From Blastocatellia bacterium (GTDB taxonomy: Bacteria > Acidobacteriota > Blastocatellia > Chloracidobacteriales > Chloracidobacteriaceae), in contig JAIBAN010000022.1 in NCBI GenBank assembly GCA_019695185.1, positions 26,956-90,955 of the forward strand: a DNA stretch of 64,000 bases. The letters are read 5' to 3'. The notes under the pieces were generated by a model. The model did not search any database. It was not told the DNA's origin and was given only the letters and a program-made list of their open reading frames with translations. The position numbers and the translations under genes are program-made. How positions within the stretch are numbered: the stretch's first letter is position 1; every line of letters starts with the position of its first letter. Below, piece after piece: positions 54,579-62,418 of this stretch.

Positions 54579-55667
54579 TTAAACTTTTACCTTGGGCCAT
54601 TTGTAGGCGGCCATCCACTGTCTCATTTCCTTGACTGTATTCTGATTGGCATCCAGCCATTTTTTGGCTTCGGCGGGATTTTTTCGCTGGAACACTACAT
54701 AGGCAAAGGCATCAGCAAATTTATGCTGGGCCAGTTCCACAAAAAACGGGGCGTAATAGAGGGCTCCAAATCCGGCGGCCTTCTTCTTTTTTCCTTCGCC
54801 CATCGAAACAAAAAGAGTTGAAAGCTGGTGGGTCAGATGCTGGAGTTCCGTTTTGCCCCGTTCTTCCTCAGTTGTATTGGCGGCTGCCAAAAGACTGAGC
54901 ATGGTGCTTTCGGTGGTAAAATCGCCCTCGTCCTTTTTCTCGTTGGGGTTGAACAGAATCGTGAATTCGTCGGGTTTTTGCCCTTTCTGAAGGCCCTGGG
55001 TCAGGATTTTTTCGACTAGTTGCAAGGCAATCGGGGACCGTTTGGAAAGCGGTTCGGCGGCTAAAAAACGGGAAAGGGCAAGCAAGGCCGGAATCGGATA
55101 CTCATTGTAGTAATAAATCTGTCCCAGCACCAGATGGCTGGTTAAATGACCGGGCTCGGCCACCACCGCCTGCTTGAGCGTTTTTCGGGCGTCGTCAATT
55201 TTCCCGTGATTGTGATAGGCAATCCCCAGATTGAAATAAAGCCGGCCGGTATCGGGAAATGACTTGATGCCAGCCTGATAGACCTTTACCGCTTTTTCAT
55301 AATCGCCCAGCGCATCAAAGTTGTTCCCGACCAAAATATACACATCCGGTAAAATATCGGTTTTGTATTGAGCGGCTTTGAGGGCCAGTTCCTGGCTTTT
55401 GGCATATTCCTTTTTGCCAGCGTAGGAAAACGCCATTTCATAGATCGCGGTGACGTTATCGGCATTTTCCTTGAGTACGGCTTCATACTTGGCAATGGCC
55501 AGTTCAAACTGCCCTTCGTCGTGCAGTTTTTTTCCTTCCAGAAGCAGCTTGGACTGCTGCTCAGTCGCAGGCTGTGGTGTCAGTTTGGGAGTGGGCAGGA
55601 TGTCTGCGAGGACTGGGAATGAAAACAATGAGAAAAGAAACAAATACAGAAGGGCGGGTTTGAGCAT
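54579..55667 (-). CDS. Exported TPR protein
   Basis: This 362-aa protein has a signal peptide (MLKPALLYLFLFSLFSFPVL) and several TPR units: FELAIAKYEAVLKENADNVT, YEKAVKVYQAGIKSFPDTGR and IDDARKTLKQAVVAEPG. No catalytic motif is present. It probably mediates protein contacts in the periplasm. The C-terminal third lacks TPR form and has YYAPFFVELAQHKFADAFAYV. It converges on the ExbD-like gene (20 nt apart). Downstream of its promoter side lies the heptamer element at 55676-55836. Confidence 0.75.
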   Translation of the reverse strand: MLKPALLYLFLFSLFSFPVLADILPTPKLTPQPATEQQSKLLLEGKKLHDEGQFELAIAKYEAVLKENADNVTAIYEMAFSYAGKKEYAKSQELALKAAQYKTDILPDVYILVGNNFDALGDYEKAVKVYQAGIKSFPDTGRLYFNLGIAYHNHGKIDDARKTLKQAVVAEPGHLTSHLVLGQIYYYNEYPIPALLALSRFLAAEPLSKRSPIALQLVEKILTQGLQKGQKPDEFTILFNPNEKKDEGDFTTESTMLSLLAAANTTEEERGKTELQHLTHQLSTLFVSMGEGKKKKAAGFGALYYAPFFVELAQHKFADAFAYVVFQRKNPAEAKKWLDANQNTVKEMRQWMAAYKWPKVKV

Positions 55668-55675
55668 ACTTTTCT

Positions 55676-55836
55676 AATTGAGAATTGAGAATTGAGAATT
55701 GAGAATTCAAAACTCTGGTGATGACTTTGCGGACCTTGAAACAGGAACCTGCCCAACTTATAAAGCCAACCACAGCCAGGGAAAACCCGAATCACCCGGA
55801 TTCCATTCTCAATTCTCAATTCTTCATTCTCAATTA
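55676..55836. repeat. Heptamer inverted pair, GAATTGA type
   Basis: The left arm, 55676-55707, has about four GAATTGA units. The right arm, 55804-55836, is the inverse TCAATTC with one interruption. The core is about 96 bp with no gene. It lies 8 nt from the start codon of the TPR gene and at the stop of gcdH. Confidence 0.9.
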
Positions 55837-57003
55837 TTTAAACGCCTGAAGGCCGGTGACTTCGGCACCGATAATCAGGGTGTGGATGTCGTGCGTGCCT
55901 TCATAGGTGAGCACGGATTCAAGGTTGTTCATGTGCCGCATAATCGGATATTCGCCGCTGATGCCGTTGGCACCGAGAATGGTGCGGGCGGTGCGGGCGA
56001 CTTCCAGGGCCATGGCCACGTTATTGCGTTTGGCCATCGAAACCTGCGCCGGGGTGACTTTGCCGGCGTCCTTGAGGCGTCCCAGTTGGAGCGACATCAT
56101 TTGACCTTTGGTGATTTCGGTAATCATGTCGGCCAGTTTCTTTTGCGTCAGTTGGAAGCCGCCAATCGGACGGTCAAACTGAATCCGCGAGAGCGAATAT
56201 TCGAGCGCCGCCGAATAGGTTGCCATGGCCGAGCCCACTGCACCCCAGGCAATCCCATACCGGGCCTGATTCAAACAGGAGAGCGGTCCGCGCAGCCCTT
56301 CGACACCGGGCAGAATGTTTTCTTCGGGAATTTCGCAGTCTTCAAAAATCAGTTCCGAGGTGATGCTGGCCCGGAGCGAATGCTTCCGTTTGATTTCAGG
56401 GGCAGTAAAGCCCTTGGTGCCTTTTTCCACCAGGAAGCCGCGAATGCTGCGGGTGTCCTCGCCGGTTTTGGCCCAGACCACCGCCACGTCTGCGACGGTG
56501 CCGTTGGTAATCCACATTTTCGCGCCGTTCAGTTTCCAGCCATAGGGAGTCCGTTCGGCGCGGGTAATCATGCCGCCCGGATTGGAGCCGAAATCGGGTT
56601 CGGTCAGGCCAAAACAGCCGATTTTGGTGCCTTTGGCGAGTTCCGGCAGCCATTTCCGCTTTTGTTCTTCGGAACCGAAGGCATAAATCGGATACATCAC
56701 CAGCGACCCCTGCACCGAGGCAAAGCTGCGCACGCCTGAATCACCGCGCTCCAGTTCCTGCATGACAATCCCGTAAGCGGTCGCGCTCATGCCGGCACAA
56801 CCGTATTCCTCCGGCAGGTTCGCGCCATAGAGACCCAGGTCGCCCATCGGCAGAATCAGCTCGTTGGGATAGACGCCCTGTTCATAGGCTTCTTCAATCA
56901 CCGGCAACACTTTTTCGTCCACAAAGCTGCGAACCGTGTTGCGTACCATCAATTCTTCCTCAGACATGAAAGCGTCCAAATTAAAATAATCAACGTTTTT
57001 CAT
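55834..57003 (-). CDS. gcdH: Glutaryl-CoA dehydrogenase (acyl-CoA dehydrogenase family)
   Basis: Start ATG 57003 (MKNVDYFNLD); 389 aa. The long frame upstream runs through a repeat array and is not coding. FAD-dependent, it oxidises and decarboxylates glutaryl-CoA to crotonyl-CoA in lysine, tryptophan and aromatic degradation. The GCDH-specific C-terminal block TYEGTHDIHTLIIG contains the catalytic Glu (E368). The dehydrogenase-wide FGLTEPDFGSNPGG and ITNG blocks are also present. This block separates GCDH from short-chain acyl-CoA dehydrogenases. The end of the coding sequence overlaps the right arm of the heptamer element by 3 nt. Confidence 0.92.
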   Translation of the reverse strand: MKNVDYFNLDAFMSEEELMVRNTVRSFVDEKVLPVIEEAYEQGVYPNELILPMGDLGLYGANLPEEYGCAGMSATAYGIVMQELERGDSGVRSFASVQGSLVMYPIYAFGSEEQKRKWLPELAKGTKIGCFGLTEPDFGSNPGGMITRAERTPYGWKLNGAKMWITNGTVADVAVVWAKTGEDTRSIRGFLVEKGTKGFTAPEIKRKHSLRASITSELIFEDCEIPEENILPGVEGLRGPLSCLNQARYGIAWGAVGSAMATYSAALEYSLSRIQFDRPIGGFQLTQKKLADMITEITKGQMMSLQLGRLKDAGKVTPAQVSMAKRNNVAMALEVARTARTILGANGISGEYPIMRHMNNLESVLTYEGTHDIHTLIIGAEVTGLQAFK

Positions 57004-57142
57004 ACTCGACAAAAAGCTCCTTGCGAAAGACCGGGCCAGGCGGGTCTGGCCGGACGGGTTACGAAGACTCCAGCGGCACACGTGAGAATGAATGCGAATA
57101 AAGTGTATGATGGTGGCCGACTGGATGAAAACCAGAGGTTTC

Positions 57143-57392
57143 AAAATTGAGAATTGAGAATTGAGAATTATTTTCCGGATTCTCAAGGTTCCCAAAACTG
57201 AAGGTTGAAGCCTGGAACTCGCAACAATACCATTGGAAAAAAAAAGATGCTACCTCGTGCAACGCCGCGCTATTCCTTGATTGGCTTTCTGATTGGAATA
57301 CTCTCGTTTTCCTATCTTTCTACGCATCCGGATACTGCAACTGAGACACATTCTCAATTCGAACTTCTCAATTCGAACTTCTCAATTCCTTC
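57143..57392. repeat. Heptamer inverted pair, GAATTGA type, right arm in coding sequence
   Basis: The left arm, 57143-57170, is in the divergent spacer between gcdH and the subtilase. The right arm, 57351-57392, is the inverse with a 14-bp doubled unit (TTCTCAATTCGAAC) and lies within the subtilase's N-terminal codons. The intervening 180 bp includes the gene start. Confidence 0.85.
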
Positions 57393-58824
57393 CGGGTACC
57401 GTCTCGACCTGCTTCCGAACGACCCCTTTTACACCAATGCCGGCAATGTCAAGACCGATTTTCAACGGTGGATATTTGACGGCATCAAAAACAACCGGAA
57501 CCTGAACGCCCAAACCGCCTGGGACCTCACCACCGGGCGTCCTGATGTGGTGATTGCCGTGGTTGATTCGGGAGTGCTGGTTACACATCCCGATTTGAAA
57601 GACAACCTTTGGCGCAATGAAAAGGAGATTCCGGGAAATGGCCTTGACGATGACGGCAATGGTTTTGTGGATGACGTGCAGGGCTGGGATTTTGTGGGCA
57701 ATTCAGCGAACGTGAATCCTGATTTGGGTGATGGTCTGGATAATGATGGAAACAGTCTGGCGGATGAAAACACCTATCATGGGACTTTTCTGGCCGGACT
57801 CATCGCCGCCAAAGGAAACAACGGTACTGGTATTGCCGGAACCACCTGGAACTGCCGTTTCATGCCGCTCAAGGTGGTGGGGGCAGACGGCACCGCCGCC
57901 GAAACCGAGGTGGTCCGGGCGATTCGGTATGCGGTCGCCAATGGAGCCAGCGTCATCAACCTCAGTTTCAGCGGCCTAACCGCCGGGGCTGACATCCGGG
58001 CGGCGATTGCCTTTGCACTGGAGCGCAACGTGGTGGTGGTAGCTTCGGCAGGTGATGAAAATTCGCCTTCCCCGCGATTTCCGGCCCGGTTGCCGGGCGT
58101 CATTTCCGTCGGAGCCACGGCCAGTGGTTTCACCAATGCCCCACGTGATTTTAACGGCTCCAAAATCAACGGAAGGGCTGCCTTTACGACCTTCGGGCCG
58201 GAGGCAGTGGATGTAGTGGCACCGGGGTTTGCCCTTTCCACCGGCGTGTTGAGCGTATTTGACGAACGGGCCGGAGAAGGGAAGGCGGGCACGGCGGTTT
58301 ACACCTTTGCGTCGGGCACCTCGGTTTCGACGGCCCTGGTGTCAGGGTTGGCGGCGCTGGTCATTTCACGAGGCCGGGACCTGGGGCTTTCCCTGACGGT
58401 GGAACAGGTCCGGAATATCATCTTTTCCACCACCGTCCAGCTTTTTGACGACCCGGACGACAAACCTGATGCGGGCAGTGCCTGGGCGGGGCGGGGCCGG
58501 GTCGAGTTTGTCAACGCCCTGAACGCCGTTGCCTCTTTGGGGAATACACCCCTGATTCGCAAAGTCACCTATGCCGCCGGGCAAATGCAACTGACCTTGA
58601 CGGGAGACAACTTCCCGGTGGCAACCTCGGTGGTGGCGCTCAATGGCACCGAGCTGCCCCAGCGCAACCTCCGCTTTGCCAAAGTCAGTTCCGGTCTGGC
58701 CCGCAAAATCACGGTTGCAAATGTCGGGGAGAGCCTGTTTCCGGTGGGGGAACGCATCCAAATCACAGTCCGGAACGGGCGTGATGGCAAGGTCAGTCCA
58801 CCGTATACGTATGTGCGAAAATGA
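57247..58824 (+). CDS. Exported subtilisin-family (S8) serine protease
   Basis: Start ATG 57247 (MLPRATPRYSL); 525 aa. A signal segment lies at 9-28. The S8 triad is in order: D107 (VVDSG), H178 (YHGTF) and S359 (GTSVSTA). The oxyanion Asn position, usually AGN, reads AGD near residue 269, an unusual change that could lower activity. The C-terminal 110 residues look like an Ig-like/IPT module (LTLTGDNFPVATSVVALNG). The N-terminal 40-50 residues (SQFELLNSNFSI) are coded by a heptamer array arm. The region is between the signal and the protease domain, so extra residues may be tolerated. Confidence 0.9.
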   Translation: MLPRATPRYSLIGFLIGILSFSYLSTHPDTATETHSQFELLNSNFSIPSGYRLDLLPNDPFYTNAGNVKTDFQRWIFDGIKNNRNLNAQTAWDLTTGRPDVVIAVVDSGVLVTHPDLKDNLWRNEKEIPGNGLDDDGNGFVDDVQGWDFVGNSANVNPDLGDGLDNDGNSLADENTYHGTFLAGLIAAKGNNGTGIAGTTWNCRFMPLKVVGADGTAAETEVVRAIRYAVANGASVINLSFSGLTAGADIRAAIAFALERNVVVVASAGDENSPSPRFPARLPGVISVGATASGFTNAPRDFNGSKINGRAAFTTFGPEAVDVVAPGFALSTGVLSVFDERAGEGKAGTAVYTFASGTSVSTALVSGLAALVISRGRDLGLSLTVEQVRNIIFSTTVQLFDDPDDKPDAGSAWAGRGRVEFVNALNAVASLGNTPLIRKVTYAAGQMQLTLTGDNFPVATSVVALNGTELPQRNLRFAKVSSGLARKITVANVGESLFPVGERIQITVRNGRDGKVSPPYTYVRK

Positions 58825-58828
58825 TTCC

Positions 58829-59021
58829 ATTTGCGATTTGCCATTTGCGATTTGCCATTGCAAGGAGGGACCATGAAGTGCGATTTGCCATTGCAAGGAG
58901 GGACGATGAAGTCGGAAAATACCTTTTTCTTTTTGCATTGGAACCAACGGCAAATAGGCAATCGCAAATCGCAAATCGCAAATCGCAAATCGCAAATCGC
59001 AAATGGGCATTGGCAAATGAA
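58829..59021. repeat. Heptamer inverted pair, GCAAATC type, with internal 34-bp duplication
   Basis: The left arm, 58829-58860, is ATTTGCGATTTGCC-type units. It is followed by two copies of a roughly 34-bp block (CGATTTGCCATTGCAAGGAG...) at 58846 and 58880. The right arm, 58953-59021, contains five CGCAAAT units. The right arm ends just before the next ATG (59024). Such arrays give false protein strings in several frames. Confidence 0.9.
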
Positions 59022-59023
59022 CT

Positions 59024-59530
59024 ATGGCTGAAGTCTTCAAAATCAAGCAGGAATTTTTGCCGACCCGGTGCGAAATCTGCCATCAGGCGGATTTGTTAAA
59101 TCCGGAAACCGGCTTTTGCCAGCGTTGCGAGGAAATCAAGTTTCTCATTCCCGCTCAGGGAAACACAGCTCCTCAGCCGGTTGAAGTCGACCTCAATCGC
59201 CATTTTCGTCAATTGAACCAGCGGATTGCCTATTACCAGACAATTGCGGACCCCCGGTTTCTGCCTCATTTATGGTTGTATTACGGGCTGTCAGGAATCC
59301 CGTTGGTTTTATTGTGGCTGTGTGATTACCTGAGCTTCAGAGGTGGCACCGGCGGCGTCATGTTCTTTGCGCTGGCCGTCAATATCGGGCTGCTGGTTTT
59401 GGGCAGCCGCCTGAAGGATACCGAATCAGGGCACCATCAGGTCAAAATCGAAGCTCTGCTCGTGATGCACGCCATTACCGGGTTTTTGCTGGTCATGATT
59501 AACCTGATGATGTTGCTCGACCACAGATAA
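59024..59530 (+). CDS. Small membrane protein with N-terminal CxxC pairs
   Basis: Start ATG 59024; 168 aa. The N-terminal cytoplasmic part has CEIC (residues 17-20) and CQRC (33-36), a likely treble-clef or zinc-ribbon site. It is followed by three hydrophobic segments (about 77-95, 103-122 and 139-163). No family is recognised. The zinc-ribbon reading is inferred from the pair spacing. The ribosome site region overlaps the end of a GCAAATC array. Confidence 0.7.
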   Translation: MAEVFKIKQEFLPTRCEICHQADLLNPETGFCQRCEEIKFLIPAQGNTAPQPVEVDLNRHFRQLNQRIAYYQTIADPRFLPHLWLYYGLSGIPLVLLWLCDYLSFRGGTGGVMFFALAVNIGLLVLGSRLKDTESGHHQVKIEALLVMHAITGFLLVMINLMMLLDHR

Positions 59531-59853
59531 AAGCAGTTCTTCTCCCATTGAGTCCGCAATCCTCAGTTTGTAGTCCTTCAAAAGCGCCCAGTCGGGAGAG
59601 CCCTGGGCCCGGCTCAACATAACCTTTGGTCCGAGTCAGACGGCCCCCCACTGTTGGCGCTGCTGCCAACAATGACAAATCGCAAATCGCAAAATACCAA
59701 GCCTGGAACCGTTGGCCGAATTCCTTCTGGTAAAACCGTTCCATCAGGTTTTTCCCACAGTCCTTACTTGGAATCCCCGCAAGTCTTGTGGTAAGTTCGG
59801 CCCTTCAAAAATCCCGACCATCCCTGACAAGAATCCTGCATTGCTATTCCGCT
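59531..59853. other. 323-bp intergenic region
   Basis: No gene was recognised. It holds a 7-bp stem hairpin (TGTTGGC-GCTGCT-GCCAACA, about 59652-59671) and a short GCAAATC array (59674-59693). Possible remnants of a minus-strand frame are not convincing. Confidence 0.55.
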
Positions 59854-61170
59854 ATGGTGAATTTTGCGCATCTTGACAAATTGATGGAACCCGGCTGGAA
59901 CGAATGGCGGGAAGAAAACGCGACAGTCATTCCGGACTTTACCAGCGCCAATCTTTCGAACAAAGACCTGTCGGGCCGTAACTTTCGCGGGGCGGATTTT
60001 TCCAACGCCGATTTGACCGGAGCCAACTTCAGCAACTGCAATTTCCGCGCCGCCACCTTTCGGGGCACCAAAATGCTGGCCGCCAATTTTACCGGCGCTT
60101 CGTTTGAAAACGTCAATTTGACCGGGGCTGACCTGCGTCAATCGGTGCTCGACCAAGGGGTGCTGACAACCACCAATTTCACCCGCGCCAGCCTCGAACA
60201 ATGCAGTTTCAAACAAGCCAACCTGGAAGGGGCCGTTCTGGAGGCCGCCAATTTACGGGATGCCACTTTTACCGGGGCCAATCTGAAAAACGTTTATTTC
60301 AAAGGCTCGGGGTTTGACGGGGTGATTTTCCAGGAAGCCAACCTCGAAGGCGTCACCTTTGATAATCTGAAACTGCCAGGCGTCAATCTGCTCAAGGCCA
60401 ATCTGACCGATGCCAGTCTGAAATACACTGATTTACGGGACGCCAACCTGATTGATGCCCAACTGGTCCGAACCAAACTGATTGGAACCAATTTCAGCGG
60501 GGCCAACCTGCGCGGAGCCAATTTTGAAAAAGCCGAAGTTCTGGAAGCCAACTTCGAGTTGACTAATTTACAGGACGCCCAGTTTGTCGGAGCCCGGCTG
60601 GAACGGGTGTCGCTGGTCGGGTCCATTATCCGCAACGCCAATTTTGTCAACTGCAAGCTGAACGCCAATTTTTCGGGTATGGATTTGCGCCAGGCAAAGT
60701 TTGGCGGGGCGACGTTTGGCGGGGCTGTGCTGGCCGGAGCCGACATGCGGAAGATGAGTTTGCCCGGTGTCAGTTTCAAAAACTCCAAGCTGACTGATGC
60801 CCGCATGGCTGAAATGAACCTCGAAAACACGATTTTTGACGATGCCGACCTGAGCGGGGTGACGCTGCGGGGAGCCAATCTGAACAACGCCACGCTGAAC
60901 CGGGCAATGCTTGGAATGGCTGATTTGACCGGGGCTTCCTTAATCGGAGCCAAACTGGTCGAGGCCGTCCTGCCGGGTTCGGATTTGCGCTTTACCAAGT
61001 TCATCAAGGCGAATCTGGAACGAGCCAACCTGACCCGCTGCAATCTGGTCAGCGCCGATTTCACCGACGCCCATCTTGCCAACACCAATTTTTGGGCCTG
61101 CAAGGCCAAAAAGGCAAAAATGAAGCCCGGCTTCAAGTGGAAATTGATTTTGATGATGTTTCGATACTGA
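59854..61170 (+). CDS. Pentapeptide-repeat protein
   Basis: Start ATG 59854 (MVNFAHLDKL); 438 aa. From about residue 30 onwards it consists of A(D/N)(L/F)xx pentapeptides: ANLSN, ADFSN, ADLTG, ANFSN. The array is over 75 repeats and should form a long right-handed quadrilateral beta-helix. Short families such as Qnr/MfpA mimic DNA and protect gyrase, but most pentapeptide proteins have no known role. No signal peptide is present. The stop precedes a heptamer element and the E1-beta gene. Confidence 0.9.
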   Translation: MVNFAHLDKLMEPGWNEWREENATVIPDFTSANLSNKDLSGRNFRGADFSNADLTGANFSNCNFRAATFRGTKMLAANFTGASFENVNLTGADLRQSVLDQGVLTTTNFTRASLEQCSFKQANLEGAVLEAANLRDATFTGANLKNVYFKGSGFDGVIFQEANLEGVTFDNLKLPGVNLLKANLTDASLKYTDLRDANLIDAQLVRTKLIGTNFSGANLRGANFEKAEVLEANFELTNLQDAQFVGARLERVSLVGSIIRNANFVNCKLNANFSGMDLRQAKFGGATFGGAVLAGADMRKMSLPGVSFKNSKLTDARMAEMNLENTIFDDADLSGVTLRGANLNNATLNRAMLGMADLTGASLIGAKLVEAVLPGSDLRFTKFIKANLERANLTRCNLVSADFTDAHLANTNFWACKAKKAKMKPGFKWKLILMMFRY

Positions 61171-61173
61171 ATA

Positions 61174-61294
61174 AAGAGGGTTCAGAGTTCAGGGTTCAGG
61201 GTTCAGGGTCTTTTGAATCGAGTTTTGTGCATGTTTATCGATTCGTGAGCCCCTCAAATCTGAAAACCCTGAACCCTGAACCCTGAACCCTGAG
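61174..61294. repeat. Heptamer inverted pair, CCCTGAA type
   Basis: The left arm, 61174-61210, is GGGTTCA units. The right arm, 61266-61294, is CCCTGAA units. The core is about 55 bp. The right arm ends 7 nt before the E1-beta start, so the GAGAAG sequence used for ribosome binding is formed at its edge. Confidence 0.92.
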
Positions 61295-61300
61295 AAGAAA

Positions 61301-62275
61301 ATGGCACTTACTACTTACCTGGAAGCAATCCGACAAGCAATGTTTGAAGAAATGCGCCGCGACCCCAGTGTGTTTTTGATTGGGGAAGACGTGGGCGTCT
61401 ACGGCGGGGCCTTTAAGGTGACTGCCGGAATTCTGGACGAATTCGGCCCGGAACGGGTGATTGAAACTCCTATTGCCGAGGCCGCCATTATTGGAGCCGC
61501 CTGCGGTGCGGCCCTGATGGGGATGCGCCCGATTGCCGAAATGCAGTTTATTGACTTTATTTCGTGCGGGTTTGACATGCTCACCAATTATGCCGCCACC
61601 AGCCGCTATCGGCAGGGGCTGGCCTGCCCGATTGTGGTGCGGGGGCCGAGTGGAGCCGGAACGCGGGGCGGTCCCTTTCACTCGCTCAATCCGGAAGCGT
61701 TTTTTATGAACACCCCCGGATTGAAAATGGTCGAACCTTCGACCCCTTATGACGCCAAGGGGCTGATGAAAGCCGCCATCCGCGACAATGACCCGGTGCT
61801 TTTTTTCGAGCACAAGTTTTTGTACCGGCGATTGAAAGAGGACCTGCCGGAAACCGACTATATTGTTCCGATTGGCAAGGCTGACGTGAAACGGGCCGGG
61901 GAAGACCTTTCCATCATCACGTATGGGGCCATGGTGCATACGGCTTTGGAAGCCGCCCAAACGCTGGAAGAGGAAGACATTCATGTCGAAGTGCTCGATT
62001 TGCGTTCGCTCCTGCCCTATGACAAAGAAGCCATTTTGGCAACGGTCAAAAAGACCAACAAGGTGATTTTGCTGCACGAGGCCACCCGCACTGGCGGGAT
62101 TGCCGGTGAACTGGCGGCGTTTATCACCGAAGAAGCATTTGAATATCTGGATGGGCCGATTGTGCGCGTGGCCTCGATTGATACGCCCACGCCCTACAGC
62201 CCGACGTTAGAGGATTTCTTCCTGCCCAATGCAGCCAAAGTTGCAGCGGCGGCACGGAAGTTGGCGGAATACTAA
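61301..62275 (+). CDS. 2-oxoacid dehydrogenase E1 component, beta subunit
   Basis: This 324-aa protein has the transketolase-like pyrimidine-binding region (GEDVGVYGGAFKVT..L), then ETPIAEAAIIGAACGAA and a C-terminal transketolase domain (DLRSLLPYDKEAI). These belong to the heterotetrameric E1 of pyruvate or branched-chain 2-oxoacid dehydrogenase. The alpha subunit is not upstream (a pentapeptide-repeat gene is there). The E1-alpha and E3 genes must therefore lie outside this window. E2 follows 143 nt downstream. Pyruvate versus branched-chain specificity cannot be decided from this alone. Confidence 0.92.
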   Translation: MALTTYLEAIRQAMFEEMRRDPSVFLIGEDVGVYGGAFKVTAGILDEFGPERVIETPIAEAAIIGAACGAALMGMRPIAEMQFIDFISCGFDMLTNYAATSRYRQGLACPIVVRGPSGAGTRGGPFHSLNPEAFFMNTPGLKMVEPSTPYDAKGLMKAAIRDNDPVLFFEHKFLYRRLKEDLPETDYIVPIGKADVKRAGEDLSIITYGAMVHTALEAAQTLEEEDIHVEVLDLRSLLPYDKEAILATVKKTNKVILLHEATRTGGIAGELAAFITEEAFEYLDGPIVRVASIDTPTPYSPTLEDFFLPNAAKVAAAARKLAEY

Positions 62276-62278
62276 GCA

Positions 62279-62397
62279 GCTCTCAGCCATCAGCCATCAG
62301 CTTTTTTGCAGCCGGTTTGAACCAGGATTTCCTTCATTCAGCAATTCATTTGAAGAGTAAAAAAGGCTGAGAGCTGAGAGCTGAACGCTGAAAGCTT
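62279..62397. repeat. Heptamer inverted pair, CAGCCAT/GCTGAGA type
   Basis: The left arm, 62279-62302, is CTCAGCCATCAGCCATCAGC. The right arm, 62367-62397, is GGCTGAGAGCTGAGAGCTG. The arms are approximate inverse matches. The core is 64 bp. It lies between the E1-beta and E2 genes, which should be one operon, so it may form an RNA hairpin between their coding regions. Confidence 0.85.
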
Positions 62398-62418
62398 ACA
62401 CAGAAAGGTACAAAACGA

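Noticed and set aside
58366..59083. Minus-strand frames reading RFAICDLRFAIC-type strings as proteins
   Set aside because: They are translations of the GCAAATC heptamer array and its flanks. They overlap the subtilase and have no independent support.
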